A stretch of DNA of 64,000 nt from Sclerotiophoma versabilis (taxonomy: Eukaryota; Ascomycota; Dothideomycetes; Pleosporales; Didymellaceae). A program made the position numbers and the translations under genes. The notes beneath the pieces were generated by a model, which saw nothing but the letters and a program-made list of their open reading frames with translations, ran no database searches and had not been told where the DNA came from. The DNA lies in the NCBI GenBank assembly GCA_012274445.1, contig JAAROD010000015.1, positions 3,534,001-3,598,000 of the forward strand. The letters run 5' to 3'. This document shows, in pieces, positions 20,909-32,250 of this stretch (position 1 is its first letter; each line of letters opens with the position of its first letter).

Positions 20909-23900
20909 ATGGCCACCATGCAATCGACTGAATTTGACCTGTCCAAGTGCTTCAAGCGCGAGCAGCAGCTTGTGTATGTTTACAATGACGGAATATACAT
21001 CGACAAGAGTGACTAAGATGTGCAGGACCTGGGACATCGCATATCGAGCCCTCTGCGAACCCCAAACTGCGTCGAGAAGCGCAGCATTACGCGACTTCCT
21101 TACTGCGAAAGAGAACGTCGACACACTCAGCCGGCCGTGGAAACCCTTCGCAGACCCATCGCCGCAAGAGAAAAGCAAGTTCGAATCGAAGACTGCGCCG
21201 ATCAGCGTAACACCTACTCAGCATGGCCACTACAACTTAGACGAGATCAAGGAGGACAGTCTTTGGCTGTCAAAGGAGGCGCAGATATCAGAGTACGCCG
21301 CGCTGCAGCTTGTCGCGCAAGAATGGCAGAGCAGGCCGACCGTTCAGCTCCTGAGTGGGCTGACTGAAGAGGAGGCATTGAGTGTGCAAGACGCTGCTGG
21401 TCTCGCAAACTTTGGCGCATCCACATTCGTCCCAAACTCGTCCCTCCTCAAAACACCGCTCGCTGCAAGATCCACGCAATTCGATACTCAAGATCAGCGG
21501 AGATTACGCATTGTCGAGATCTATCATTCAACATGTGCCTCCATCATTCGCATCAGTCAGCTCCTTATTTCGTGGGGTGCTGCACCACAACTGCGCAGCC
21601 AGACAATATACGGCAACGATTATCATACAGTAGGCGCTGGGTGGATCGAGGAGCTTGGCCAGAAAATAACAGCAGCACAAAATGGCGGTCCTGCGACAGC
21701 GCTAGACCAATGTTTGCAGGCTGTAAAGAAGCGATGTGAAACTATTGATGGCGGATACTCGTGGAATGTTGCTGAATCAATCATCGAAGCTGCATCAGAA
21801 AAATGGGTAACAGCGCAGACTGTGGAGCTACTACATTTGCTCCATCTGACGCATGTGCACGCTGATGTAGTGACAAAAGGTTTCGTACCTGCGGCTACCA
21901 TCGAGGAATGGCTCACGACGTTCAGTACGCGCGGTTTTTTCAGGGAGTTTCCCGTTGTCACTCCCCGCCAAGAGCCATTGGTACCTGTCATCCAGTTGTT
22001 GACTTCCCTTGTCTCATTGGCAATTCTGAAGATCGACACCATTGTGAACGACCTCGACTCAGATGACTTTAAGAACTGGGATACTTCGTCCTACATCCTG
22101 AACACCGGAGTTGTCGAAACCATCACCAATGTCTTTGGCGAGGCGCGATTGTTCGGTCCAAGTCCTGCAACGCCACCGATGTTTGCTTGGGCGATCTTGA
22201 CCTGGAAGCTCACTAACAGAGCAACTCTCGAGGAGCAAGAACGGGAGCACTTACTCGAGTCCCCTAACGTGTCGCGAAAGCCCTTGCCTGAACCATCTGC
22301 GATCGAGGAGTCGGCCATGGTCATTGGTCGTCTTGAGGGTTCTGATCTTTTTGATGGCAAGCTTCCATACCAAGAACTTGCTGAGGCCAGTTCAGCCGCC
22401 GGTGTTATGATCATTATAGACCAGCTGGTTGACACAGGTCTAACGGCATTCGGTACCTCAGTCGATCAAATCTCACGGGACAGGCTTCGGCTGTCCTTCT
22501 TGCAGCTCCTTCGCGCCGCTCTCGCCAGCGAAATTGTCGTCTACAGTCCGGACCTCATTGTTACGGCATACTCGATCCTCGGAGGTGACAGATCGTTCCG
22601 TGCCTGGGCCGGCAAAGGCACTGTGCACCACGCCGATCCCGTTGTAGCATTCTTTCTGGAAGACGAAGACGTTCTGAGGCCTCTTCTTCTGAATGAAGCG
22701 CGCCTTCGCTATCCCTACGAGTCGACGCCTTTCCTCAAGTTCTTCAGCGTTCTCACCCGTGGCGACAAAACTGTTCAAAACGGTTTACCGACCTTCGTCG
22801 AGAGACTTACGGAGACCAATCAGCTGATGCAACGTTTGCCGGTTGGATTTGCAGGGTACGCTTTGACGCGTGAAGAAGAGAACGCGAATTGGGTCGAGCT
22901 TACTGCGGACCTACCTTTGTTCTCTTCGGGATCCATTTCGAGCTTCCAGGGTCAACGTCGTCTGTTGACTTCTTCCAGTACGCCACGCAGCGAACGTCTC
23001 ATGACCATTCCTGCAGGTACAGAAGGTATCATTGTTGATGAAAGAGAGCAGCCCTATGTCGCGGTGTGGCATTACCAGCACTCGACCTTGACGTACCTGG
23101 TTCAACTGCTCTCATCCTACCCCAGTGGCAGTGGCAGAGTCGAGTACACTACCCAAGAGCCTGCATCAAAAGAGAGTGCTGTCGAGATAATAGGCCTCTT
23201 TGCGGACCTGTTGCATTCCTCACTTCAATCTTCGGAAGGCTTCTGCTCAGTTGAACTCCTAGAAGCTCTGAGTATTAACACAGATGGAAGCCAAGACACC
23301 GTCAGCATCGTGCTAGCTGTATTTGAGGAAGAGCTGCTTCGGCTGTGCCAAGAGCCGGGTAACGAAGCATCGCTTGAGCTACTTGTCAACTGCACCCACT
23401 TTCTCGAAGCGCTTGTGCTCATCGCACCGAATCGAGTTTGGCCTTTCCTGGCACGAAGTCGATTGCTCGAAGGGGACGGTAATGGCGGTAGCCTTGCCAC
23501 TATCCTGATCGGCACTGAGATGGTCCTTGGGCGATACGACTTCCTCATTGGTTGCATACGGCTGTATGACAGGCTAGTGACAGATGCTGTTGACCGTTCC
23601 GTCGCTCGCAAGAACCCTAGCAAAGCACTCAGCCGTTTCAATGCATCTAACGTTGCAGAAAGCGGTACTTCCGACAAGATCATGAGTACTACGCTGTTCA
23701 CGTACGGTCGCACACTTGCCAGCATTTACGAGAGCTCACTGAGTTGGAAATACACACGTCCGGATCACCGTCCAGAGATCAACATTGCAATCTGCGACGT
23801 CTTCACTAAGATTTTGAAGCTCGCTTATGGTGTGGACGATGCACCAATTTTGTCCGCCAAACTTACAAAGCTTGTTGCGCCTATTGCAGAATACATTACA

Positions 23901-26537
23901 CAGTTGTACTTGACGAAGTCCGAGAGCAACCTGCCAACAAACCCTATTCTTGCATCACTAGTCATAGGTGCTGGCTCAGATGGGTCGACTTTGCTCACGA
24001 GCTCCGTTGCGCTCTGGAAGCAACAGACCGAATTCACCTTACTGTTGGCTAGTACTTTGGTGCGAGTGGCCCTGCTACTGAATAAGCCTTGGACACACTT
24101 AGAGCAACAACTCTTCAAAGCTACACCACTTCTTGCGCGCCTATATGCCACCAGCGACAGATGGAAGTCTCCTGTAGTACGTCTGTTGGAGACGCTTGTC
24201 AGAGGTGCTGTTCGAGTCACTGAGTCACAAGCACCTGATGGCTCGGCTGACCGGCAAGAACCACCATCTCTGCTGGGTCATCTTGGACCTCGCACCGCGA
24301 AGAACTTTCTGAGTGTTCTTTCCGAGCTTGACGAACCACTCAGGATAGTTGACATCCAGACGGATGTGTGGAACCTGCTATCTGCTGTAGTCACATGCAA
24401 GCAACAGTGGTTCTCGCTGTACCTGCTCACAGGCAACACGCCAAAGGAATCACTGCGAACAAGGCCCGACTCTGCATCTGCATCAGGGCATAAAGCACTT
24501 CTTGTATGGGTGATACAGTCGATCTCTAATATGAGTCTGCCGACTTCGAGCACTGCGGATCTTGCATGGCCTTTATACACGGCGAAGCTCGAATTCATCA
24601 CATCAGCTCAAAACAACTGGTCATGGGCGATGGGCGATTTGCGCAAGCACAAGGGCCTCATCCAGAAGTTGCTCGAGTTTTTATCTTGGATGACAAGGCA
24701 ACCCAAGAGCCCCAAATCGAATGCCGAAATCCTGCAACGTTCGCACCAAAACCGATTCGCATCCTTAGCGTGCGAGGTACTTGCAATGTACCTTCACAGC
24801 TCGCGACAGGTTGGCGACATCACTCCACTCAAAGATGTTGTCCCAGCTCTGGCATATCTTGAAGACAATGCCCTGGAGCTCCCAGCTTACAACATTTCGC
24901 TACATGGCAACCTCAAGCAAAATCTTGAGCGACAGTTCCCTGGCGTAACACTAGCAAACCTCAAGCGGACAGCACTGTACCCTGAGTCATTTGGCCGAAG
25001 CTTTTTCTATGACATTGAGCTTGCCGAGCAACTCCTGGATTTCGACAGCCGATGGGCGGGGCCACGGGAAGGCACTGGCTTTGTCAATGAAGTCGAAAAA
25101 GCAAATTACAATCTGGGGTTAGTCGAATCGCAAGTCCAGCTGCTGCAGGGTTGGAAGCTGCTTGCACTTGAGCTGAGCCATTGTGTGGGCAAGGATCAGC
25201 GACTGGTACAAGTCGTCATTGGTGTTGTTAGGAGGTCAATGAAAGCTAACGCAGAGAGCAATTTGCCGGAAGCTCTGTTCGGTCAGCTCAACGTTCTCCG
25301 TGCTGATCTGTCATTCGGTTTGCTCAAGAAGTTGGTTGAGGCCAAGATCCACACTGCAGAGGCACGACAGCTACTCGCCCCTGTCTGGAACGCTATTCGA
25401 GCATCAACTCCTGACTTCGACAACGTCTTCTCTGGGGATGCAGTTCACTACTACCGCTCCCAGCTACGTATTCTCTACCTGGCCCTGCAACCGCATCTCA
25501 TCGAGGATGTAGGGCAAAACGGTGAAGCCGACTTCCGTTCCAGCTTCCGCGGTACCATGCCTGCCAGCCATAAGACACTAGAAACGTCCAGCTCGACTCT
25601 CCTCCTCGAGATCCTCTCCGACACCGTCGCCAAGGGTTTCCGCAGTCTAGCAACCCAACTGCATGCTGACTCATCCACTGTCTCGCCCTCGGACTTCGCT
25701 CTCCTCACAGCCATCCTTCAACGCATCATTGCCATTCCTGAGATGAGCAAATGGCAGACGCAAGCTGCTTTGCTCTTCGCAAATAACAGCACCATTCGCT
25801 ACGCTACCAGCCTATTCTCATGGTCCGACCGTCTTACCATACCTCACAACGGCGTCGCCGACCCTGTCTATGGCGAACTTGCCTTGCTCTTCCTCCTCTC
25901 ACTCTCAGCGATTCCAGCTCTCGCCGAAACTATGGCGGTTGAAGGTGTCCTCTCACAAATCAACACAGCGAACCTGATGAACTACTACCGGCGATCAAAC
26001 GGAATGAGTCCGTTCGACTCGCCAGTACGTCTCCATTCTATCTGGGCTAAGGGAATTCTACCGTTGTGTCTGAATCTCCTCCTCTCTGTCGGACCGCCAA
26101 TCGCCGCAGAAATATCCTCCTTCCTCAACCAATTCCCCGAACAGCTCAGCCGTGCGTCAAGCGCTATCAACTCTAGCCCCTCATCAAGATCCGCGGCTAC
26201 AAAGATCACGCTCTCAGTAGCTTCTGAAACCCACTCGCTCGCACTAGTCTCTGCGATCCTCGAGACTGTGCGTAAGCAGGGGCCAAAGTTGGGCATTCAA
26301 GCCAACGAGGTCGCGTTGTTGGATTGGGATAAAGAGAGCGTCAAAGAGGACATTGAGAGTTGGTTGAGCAGAAAGAGCGCACTCAGGGAGCGTGTTATTG
26401 CGGTGGATGAGCGTGAGGTGGAGATGCTGGGGAGAAAAAAGGGCGAGGCGAATGAGTTGGAGGATCGTGTTCTTGCGGAACTGGAGGATGCGGGAAAGTG
26501 TTTAGGTCTGGGCAATGGAAAGACTGAAGCGAGGTAG
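20909..26537 (+). CDS. NUP188: Large inner-ring nucleoporin, Nup188 type
   Basis: Two exons (20909-20973 and 21026-26537) across a 52-nt intron (donor GTATGT, branch TGACTAA, acceptor GTGCAG) give 1858 aa. The spliced N-terminus reads MATMQSTEFDLSKCF...QLVTWDIAYRALCE. The text KFESKTAPISVTPTQHGHYNLDEIKEDSLWLSKEAQISEYAALQLV (read in parts) resembles fungal Nup188 as I recall it. The rest is alpha-helical repeat sequence without catalytic motifs, ending in a short charged coiled stretch (about 1815-1850, LEDRVLAELEDAGKCLGLG). Nup188 is a scaffold of the nuclear pore inner ring and partners Nic96. Nup192/Nup205 is the main alternative. A 5.5-kb exon without introns is notable but plain. Confidence 0.82.
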
Positions 26538-27240
26538 ATGATGCAGGCGATATCGCAAGGGCTGGATCAGGGTTCATTGAAAAGCGCTGGAGTTCGGATC
26601 ATTTGATACTCATGATGTAAATCTATTTCCATTGCTACCTTGTTCAACTTCTAGTAGGGTGTTCGACTTCGTTGCACTTTCCTCTCGAGAATACTGTTCT
26701 TGTCTTGTCAAGCGGGACATGGCGAAGTAGGAACCTAAGGGTAAGTCAACCTTTGCCATACCTGCCGCTATCAAAATTGCTTTCCCTCGCCCATGGCACT
26801 CCATAGATAAGCCTGGACGATTTCCAAACAAATGGTGGTGATCTCGGGATCAGGCCTCCAGTCTTTGTAGAGGTGATGAAGCACACAGAAAGCACTGTAT
26901 GCAGATTACTAATTCAAGAATGAGCCGACACAAAGAACAAGCTGTTTGCGAATGTCAGTTCCCGACAATGTGATTGAGGTCACGGGTGCAGTTGCTAGTT
27001 GCTACAATAGTACAGCAAGGGTACATTAAACGTGGTATTGCCTGCCTTCTAACTTCTCGACGTTCGGCAACATCATTCGACTTGAAGTCTTCGCACATCT
27101 CTGATCGAGGTATTTCAACAACGCAATAAAAATAGTAAAGAGATTGCAGATCAGAATATTGGCGTGCACTCCCTGTGTTACGCGAAAATACCTCGTTGAC
27201 AATGCTCGCCTGCATGAAGCGCGGTGGACCGGATTAATGG
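26538..27240. other. Intergenic region with a faint coding-like patch
   Basis: No supported gene in 703 bp. On the minus strand at about 26800-26905 a short frame reads FCVLHHLYKDWRPDPE followed by TICLEIVQAYLWSAMGEGK, which looks protein-like but is isolated and ends in stops. It may be a fragment of an old gene; I could not identify it. Confidence 0.35.
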
Positions 27241-28434
27241 TCATGGGCCAGTTCTGACTGGTACTCTCGGCTCATCCTCGCCTTCCTCCGTGGTCTCACC
27301 TTCATCAATCCAAATGGCAAAGTCTCTAACTTCTTTCATCCACATGTACTCTGTACGCATGCCTCGAATGTCGTAGTGCAGGGTGTTCTTAGCATCTGGA
27401 TCTAGATCAACCAGCCCCTTCCGTATCAGGTTCTTCAGGAATAGGATTAACAGCCTTATGGCTCTGCTCTGTGCCTCTCGGCCGTGGCCGTCATCCGTCA
27501 CGATACCGATGTCTGTTGTGTACGGAGGTTCGTCGGCGGGATTTGGCGGCTGCCCCATGTATTCTACTAGACGGAGCGCGTGTTGGATATAGCACAGCAC
27601 GACTTCCTTAGCGTCGATGTGGTGCATCGTGAGCGTGTGGTTTGTAACCAGATTCGTAAGGAATTCGAGTGCAGGGAGGGCGATGGGGAGGCGCGTCAGC
27701 TCGGCGAAAGCAATATCAGGGGTTGGATCCATGTTAGACAGAACGAAGTCTTTCCACTCTTGCAACGTGGGTCTTGGAGGTTTCTTCCATCTCGGACTTG
27801 TGGGTTCCTGAGGTGTGTCGCTGGGGTTCTGATGCGAGACCTTCGGTAAGGCGTTGTTGGAGGTCGACGGTGCAGGCGAGGGCTCGTAGATGCCTTCTTC
27901 CTCCAGCATGCGTATGTATGGCTGCACGTCAAGGGGGGTGCCGGGATATCGCGCTTTGTATAGTTGCTGCGGCGTGGCGGATGCAAGAGCGTGCGTGCCT
28001 TGCAGCAACAAGCGCTTGATCATCTCAAGCCGAGTCGCAGCGATATCTGTGGCCGAGACATGGTCCTTCACAACCTGGTCTTCCACAACCTGGCCACTGG
28101 GCGATTGCGTGGCTGCCTCTAGCCGCTGTATAGCCTCGACCCAGTGGGATAGGAATGGGTTGTAGCGAAGAGGCGTCACGGCGTTCAGTTCCCACAGCCT
28201 GTACTCGCTCCTAACGATTGCGGCCAACGTCTTCCAGTCGGGCCGCTTGTGCGCCTCCACTTCGAGCTCGTCGATCATGCTCTTGACTCGCAGACTCTTT
28301 TCGAAGGCGCCGCCAATGCCATCTTCTTGCAGGGTAGAAATGTGGTCCAGGTCCTTCACGACCTCTGCGTTTCTGCGAACCACGTCGCTCAGGTATTGGA
28401 GTTCGATGCGCGCAAGCGCCGTGTTCAGGCTCAT
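27241..28434 (-). CDS. CNOT11-like protein (CCR4-NOT complex subunit 11 family)
   Basis: This 397-aa single-exon protein ends in a region that matches the layout of the CNOT11 C-terminal domain: PDIAFAELTRLPIALPALEFLTNL (about 238-261), then HHIDAKEVVLCYIQHAL, then SRAIRLLILFLKNLIRKGLVDLD (about 328-350) and an aromatic IRGMRTEYMWMKEVRDFAIWI end. The pairing of a 'VR/IRLL..FL..LIR' helix with an 'EVxxF...R.KE...F' helix is what I recall of animal CNOT11. The N-terminal half is helical, with a proline-rich linker at about 190-225. CNOT11 is absent from budding yeast; in animals it tethers CNOT10 to the deadenylase complex. The gene is 230 bp from, and divergent to, a HET gene. The family call is by pattern memory. 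Confidence 0.6.
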   Translation of the reverse strand: MSLNTALARIELQYLSDVVRRNAEVVKDLDHISTLQEDGIGGAFEKSLRVKSMIDELEVEAHKRPDWKTLAAIVRSEYRLWELNAVTPLRYNPFLSHWVEAIQRLEAATQSPSGQVVEDQVVKDHVSATDIAATRLEMIKRLLLQGTHALASATPQQLYKARYPGTPLDVQPYIRMLEEEGIYEPSPAPSTSNNALPKVSHQNPSDTPQEPTSPRWKKPPRPTLQEWKDFVLSNMDPTPDIAFAELTRLPIALPALEFLTNLVTNHTLTMHHIDAKEVVLCYIQHALRLVEYMGQPPNPADEPPYTTDIGIVTDDGHGREAQSRAIRLLILFLKNLIRKGLVDLDPDAKNTLHYDIRGMRTEYMWMKEVRDFAIWIDEGETTEEGEDEPRVPVRTGP

Positions 28435-28664
28435 CGTTCGCGGTTGCGGTGTCGCGTCTTTCGACTCGAGAAGCGATCGTAGTGTGCGTGGTAGGTGCTA
28501 GGCTTCGACAAAGCCATGTGTGCGGGAAGGTGTGGGTGGGTGTGGAAAGGGAGGTCACGGTCGTGGGTGGAGCTGCGTGAGGTCGACGCGCCAAGCATCG
28601 TGCACTGGGACACGTCGTGCACCTCAAGTGGCTTAGAAGCGGGACCTAGCAGCAGACTAATACA

Positions 28665-31292
28665 ATGCTTGCCTGGCGTCCGCGTCAGGGCGCTCCCGCA
28701 ATCGCCTACACTAGGGCTTTGGATACGAAGGCTTTGGAACCTCAGTTCCACCGCCTGGGCTGGTGTCCTCACCATTTCCATCGATTGCAACAAACATGCA
28801 AGCCTGAAACTCTCCGCTACCTCAGCACCCTCGACCGGCGCCATTACCGTCCCAACAACCACCACGAGTGCAAAAACCATCCTTGTTGTGTTGCCAATAA
28901 TGTGAAGACTGAAGGCTACGATATACAGCACACACAGACCTGTTCCGGCTCATGTCCGCTCGTTGGTGTCGACTACAGTGACATCCTCAGCATTATTCGT
29001 GCTGGCGGAATTCCCATCATCAGTATTCATGTGGGCGCTGCCTCACCCTTGGGCGAACCAGTCCTTCACTTGGGTGTCACGCCTCGCACTGTCTCAACAC
29101 GCTACACGGTGATTTCGCATGTCTGGTTCGACGGACTTGGCAATCCCTTTGCCAACGCGCTCCCCACATGTCAGGTACGTCGCCTATACACACAACTGCT
29201 ATCTCTACCCCCCGACCACGAAAGCGGTGTCTTCTCCATAGGCTCGCTGCAGGTAGATTGGTCGCGTCAGAGTTTCGTGCGCTGCCCTGAACGTCAGCCG
29301 CCCTTGTTTTGGATGGACACGCTATGCATTCCCGTTGGCTCAGAGCACGCGCATCTTCGAAAGAAAGCCATCAATCAGATGGCATCTGTCTATGCCGCAG
29401 CTGTTCAAGAACTCGTGCTGGATGCAGAGCTGATGCAGAGCGAGGCTGGTACGAGCCCGGCACTGGAGACAATTGCGCGTGTGGCCTGCTCAGCTTGGAT
29501 GACTCGCAGCTGGACACTGCAAGAGGGTGTCTTGGCAAGGGAGTGTGTCTTCCAGTTCAAGGACCGCGCTATCGATCCAATACATGAGTGGTGTCTACAT
29601 GGGCGCAGACCGGGGAGAGCCCCCAGAGCATTGGCCATGAGCTTCCCACCTCCTACCTCCCAAGAACATTGGGCTGTATATACAGAACTGTATAATGTGC
29701 TGTGGGATACGTTGCATCAGGACTGGAAGAGTAAATATCGTAAAGATCCGCCTAAGCTCACTACTACTCGAGTCAGTGACGGAGCGTTGGCAAATCTCGG
29801 GGGTTTTCGTGCGGGCCACGCTGCGGGCAAGGTTCTCACGCTCCCAGCCGTCCATGGCCTTTCGACACGGGGCCAGGATGGCCTGGACAAGATGGATCAC
29901 TTCACTATGCAACTTGGAGAGGAGCATCGGATAAAGCAATTGGTCGACACGTGGAACGAACTGGCGCACCGCTCAACCACAATGCCAGAAGATCTGCATG
30001 TCATTATTGCCAACTTGCTGGACTTCAATGCTGACGGCATCATGAGTTTACCAACGCGTGAAGAACGCATGAGAGCAATGATTCTTAGCTTCGGTTCACT
30101 GCCTGTTTCACTGTTCTGGAACACTGGCCCGAAGTGGCGAGAGAACAGTGCAAGTGGCGGTAACAATGAATGGATACCCATCGAGCCAAGCAAGAGCGAG
30201 TTGTCCCTAACGCCCGTGATGAAAGTTTCTGCTGAGTGGTTGGACTTGGACCTTTGTCCTGAAACGACAGGCAAGGAGCCTAGCGTACTGGTCCTTCTCT
30301 TGCGTGAGAACGGGGTCAACATCGTTGAGCAGACAGCCTTTCTCTGTTCAATCTCATCACAGTTAGTGTACGATGTCACTCTATTCCATGCCCAGCGCGA
30401 CGATGAACAACTGGCCAGCCACAGCATTCCAGGCGAATTCACGCATTACCTTATCATCGAGAACTGTACAAGGCCAACCACAGCTCCGATCAAAGGCGCT
30501 TTGTTCCGTGGCTTGCCATCCCAGGGGTCTGATAAGGATGGTGCAGTTCGGCTCTCGTACATGTGCCCTGTTACACTGTGTATCCTCCAACGAGACCTCA
30601 GTCCAGACGAGCCACACGCCACAGCCTCAGAGTCAGCCTGCACGAACATAGCCGTGAAATACGGTCAGTCACCTCCCGACCATCAAAAAACTACCATCAA
30701 AAGCCATCCCTCCCTCATACTTACCTCAGCATTTTCTACCACGCATCACGCGTCACGTGCAACCTACATTCACCCAGCTGACCACCCATCTCCAGACCCC
30801 ATCCCAACCTTCACCCGACATCCCCGGCGTCTAAACCGCGGCCCATCCCTCCAAGGCAGCGTATCCATAATCCTCCTGTTCCCCCTCCCCATCCTCCTCG
30901 GAATCATCTGCATGGTAAGCTTCATCATCGTAATGGCCCGTCCTCCACATACATTCACGCCGACAGCGAAAAGCCTACTTGCAGCCTTCATTGTGCTGTA
31001 CTTTGGGAGCGCCCTGGTGGGTGCCGCGTGGTTATTTCTAGTCGAAGCGCTGATGTACCGTATGTGGCTTGCGTCATTTGAGAGTGGGTGGGCAGGTGAA
31101 GAGAGAGAGAGTGGGAAGGCGGGGTGGTGGGCTCGGTATGTTGCCTTTGAGAGGTGGCTTAGGGGTGTGGAACATGCTGTGTATACGCGTGTCAAGCGGG
31201 GTTTGCGTGGATTTCAGAAGCCTTCTACGGGTATGTCGGGAGGTGGGGTTGATGGCCCGGGTGAGGTTGGTTCGTCCTGTAGTGAGCAGTAA
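28665..31292 (+). CDS. HET-domain (heterokaryon incompatibility) protein with C-terminal membrane anchor
   Basis: The frame gives 875 aa from the ATG at 28665. A Cys/His-rich segment (about 55-100: HHECKNHPCC, HTQTCSGSCPL) precedes the HET domain, whose three blocks are visible: YTVISHVWFDGLGN (about 145-158), FWMDTLCIPVGSE (about 214-226) followed by KKAINQMASVYAAA, and AWMTRSWTLQEGVLAR (about 270-285). Such domains mediate fungal allorecognition and programmed cell death. The C-terminus has two strong hydrophobic helices (SIILLFPLPILLGIICMVSFIIVM, about 748-771, and LLAAFIVLYFGSALVGAAWLFL, about 782-803), so the protein is probably membrane anchored. A short intron near 30665 cannot be excluded, since the low-complexity stretch there looks poorly coding. 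Its trigger and partner are unknown. Confidence 0.82.
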   Translation: MLAWRPRQGAPAIAYTRALDTKALEPQFHRLGWCPHHFHRLQQTCKPETLRYLSTLDRRHYRPNNHHECKNHPCCVANNVKTEGYDIQHTQTCSGSCPLVGVDYSDILSIIRAGGIPIISIHVGAASPLGEPVLHLGVTPRTVSTRYTVISHVWFDGLGNPFANALPTCQVRRLYTQLLSLPPDHESGVFSIGSLQVDWSRQSFVRCPERQPPLFWMDTLCIPVGSEHAHLRKKAINQMASVYAAAVQELVLDAELMQSEAGTSPALETIARVACSAWMTRSWTLQEGVLARECVFQFKDRAIDPIHEWCLHGRRPGRAPRALAMSFPPPTSQEHWAVYTELYNVLWDTLHQDWKSKYRKDPPKLTTTRVSDGALANLGGFRAGHAAGKVLTLPAVHGLSTRGQDGLDKMDHFTMQLGEEHRIKQLVDTWNELAHRSTTMPEDLHVIIANLLDFNADGIMSLPTREERMRAMILSFGSLPVSLFWNTGPKWRENSASGGNNEWIPIEPSKSELSLTPVMKVSAEWLDLDLCPETTGKEPSVLVLLLRENGVNIVEQTAFLCSISSQLVYDVTLFHAQRDDEQLASHSIPGEFTHYLIIENCTRPTTAPIKGALFRGLPSQGSDKDGAVRLSYMCPVTLCILQRDLSPDEPHATASESACTNIAVKYGQSPPDHQKTTIKSHPSLILTSAFSTTHHASRATYIHPADHPSPDPIPTFTRHPRRLNRGPSLQGSVSIILLFPLPILLGIICMVSFIIVMARPPHTFTPTAKSLLAAFIVLYFGSALVGAAWLFLVEALMYRMWLASFESGWAGEERESGKAGWWARYVAFERWLRGVEHAVYTRVKRGLRGFQKPSTGMSGGGVDGPGEVGSSCSEQ

Positions 31293-32023
31293 CAGTTGGA
31301 AGGCTGTGGATGGTAAAGCTGTGGCTATTTGAAACCTAATCAAGCGTTGCTCATGACTGAGTATTCAGGTACGAAAGGTTTGTGGATGGTCATGTGACCC
31401 CCTACGGTTGTTATGCACTGGTTGGCCTTGTTGTTATTGTCAGTGCACAGCTTCTTGGAACGAGCTTGTGGGAGTAATGAATACGGTCTCATATGTAGTA
31501 CGCAAGGTGATGGCAGCTCTGTGTTGATTGCAAGCCATGAGCTACCGAGTAGCAACACATCTACTGCTTAATGTAGCACTTGTCGTACCCGCGTTCATCG
31601 AGTTGACAGCACACGAGTTGTTGAAAGAAGCGCCTCGTACCACAGACAACAAACAAACAAACAAACGGGGGTGTTACGAAAATAACCTGTTTCACAACGT
31701 TTCACATAAATGACACAACCAAGGAGCGGAACACGAGCATGATTTAAACAGATCGTTGACATTCAATCGTACAAACTCGCTATTAAGAATCTCCAGTGCG
31801 CTTTACACTGCCCGATAACATCGCACCCGACTACACAGGTCGAATCGCAACCAAGCAGGAATCCATGACGAAGCCACTGTAACATTTCAAAGAAACGCTA
31901 AGGGCCGATCGAGTAGAAGTAACGACGCAGTTATAGGAAATGGCGTGGGTATCGTGGTAATGCTGGGGAAGTGTTTCTCAGTCGAGACGCTGTGACTGAT
32001 CATTGGCGAATCCGTTGGTTCGC
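31293..32023. other. Intergenic region, no gene seen
   Basis: 731 bp between convergent genes. A short ACAA tetramer run lies at about 31647-31665. No coding signal, tRNA or repeat of note was found. Confidence 0.4.
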
Positions 32024-32250
32024 CTAAAATTTGAAGATGATGTACAGAGCGTGGATGATACCCTGCATTTTAGTTAGTGGTTGTGGTATTACACTGGGTG
32101 AGTTGTGATGCTTACGGGAATGTAACCCAAGATGGTCAACAGGATGTTGATGAAGAAATCAGCATTGCAGCCGCGCTCGAGGAAGACACCGAGAGGAGGG
32201 AGGAAGATGGCAAAGATGATCTTGCAGAAGTCTGAGGCGGTGAAAGGCAT
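32024..32250 (-). CDS. PMP3: Pmp3 plasma membrane proteolipid
   Basis: Two exons (32116-32250 and 32024-32062) across a 53-nt intron (donor GTAAGC, branch CTAAC, acceptor TGCAG) encode only 57 aa. The product starts MPFTASDFCKIIFAIFLPPL, continues GVFLERGCNADFFINILLTI and ends LGYIPGIIHALYIIFKF. This is the full UPF0057/Pmp3 pattern: two membrane helices joined by the conserved ERGC loop and the YIPGIIHALYII second helix. Pmp3 proteins sit in the plasma membrane and help keep membrane potential and salt tolerance. The gene is short and split, so an open-frame search alone would miss it. Length and motifs agree closely with the family. Confidence 0.95.

Noticed and set aside
26800..26905. Possible exon of another gene (minus strand, LHHLYKDWRPDPE)
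   Set aside because: Protein-like but only about 40 codons, no flanking exon or start, and no family recognised.
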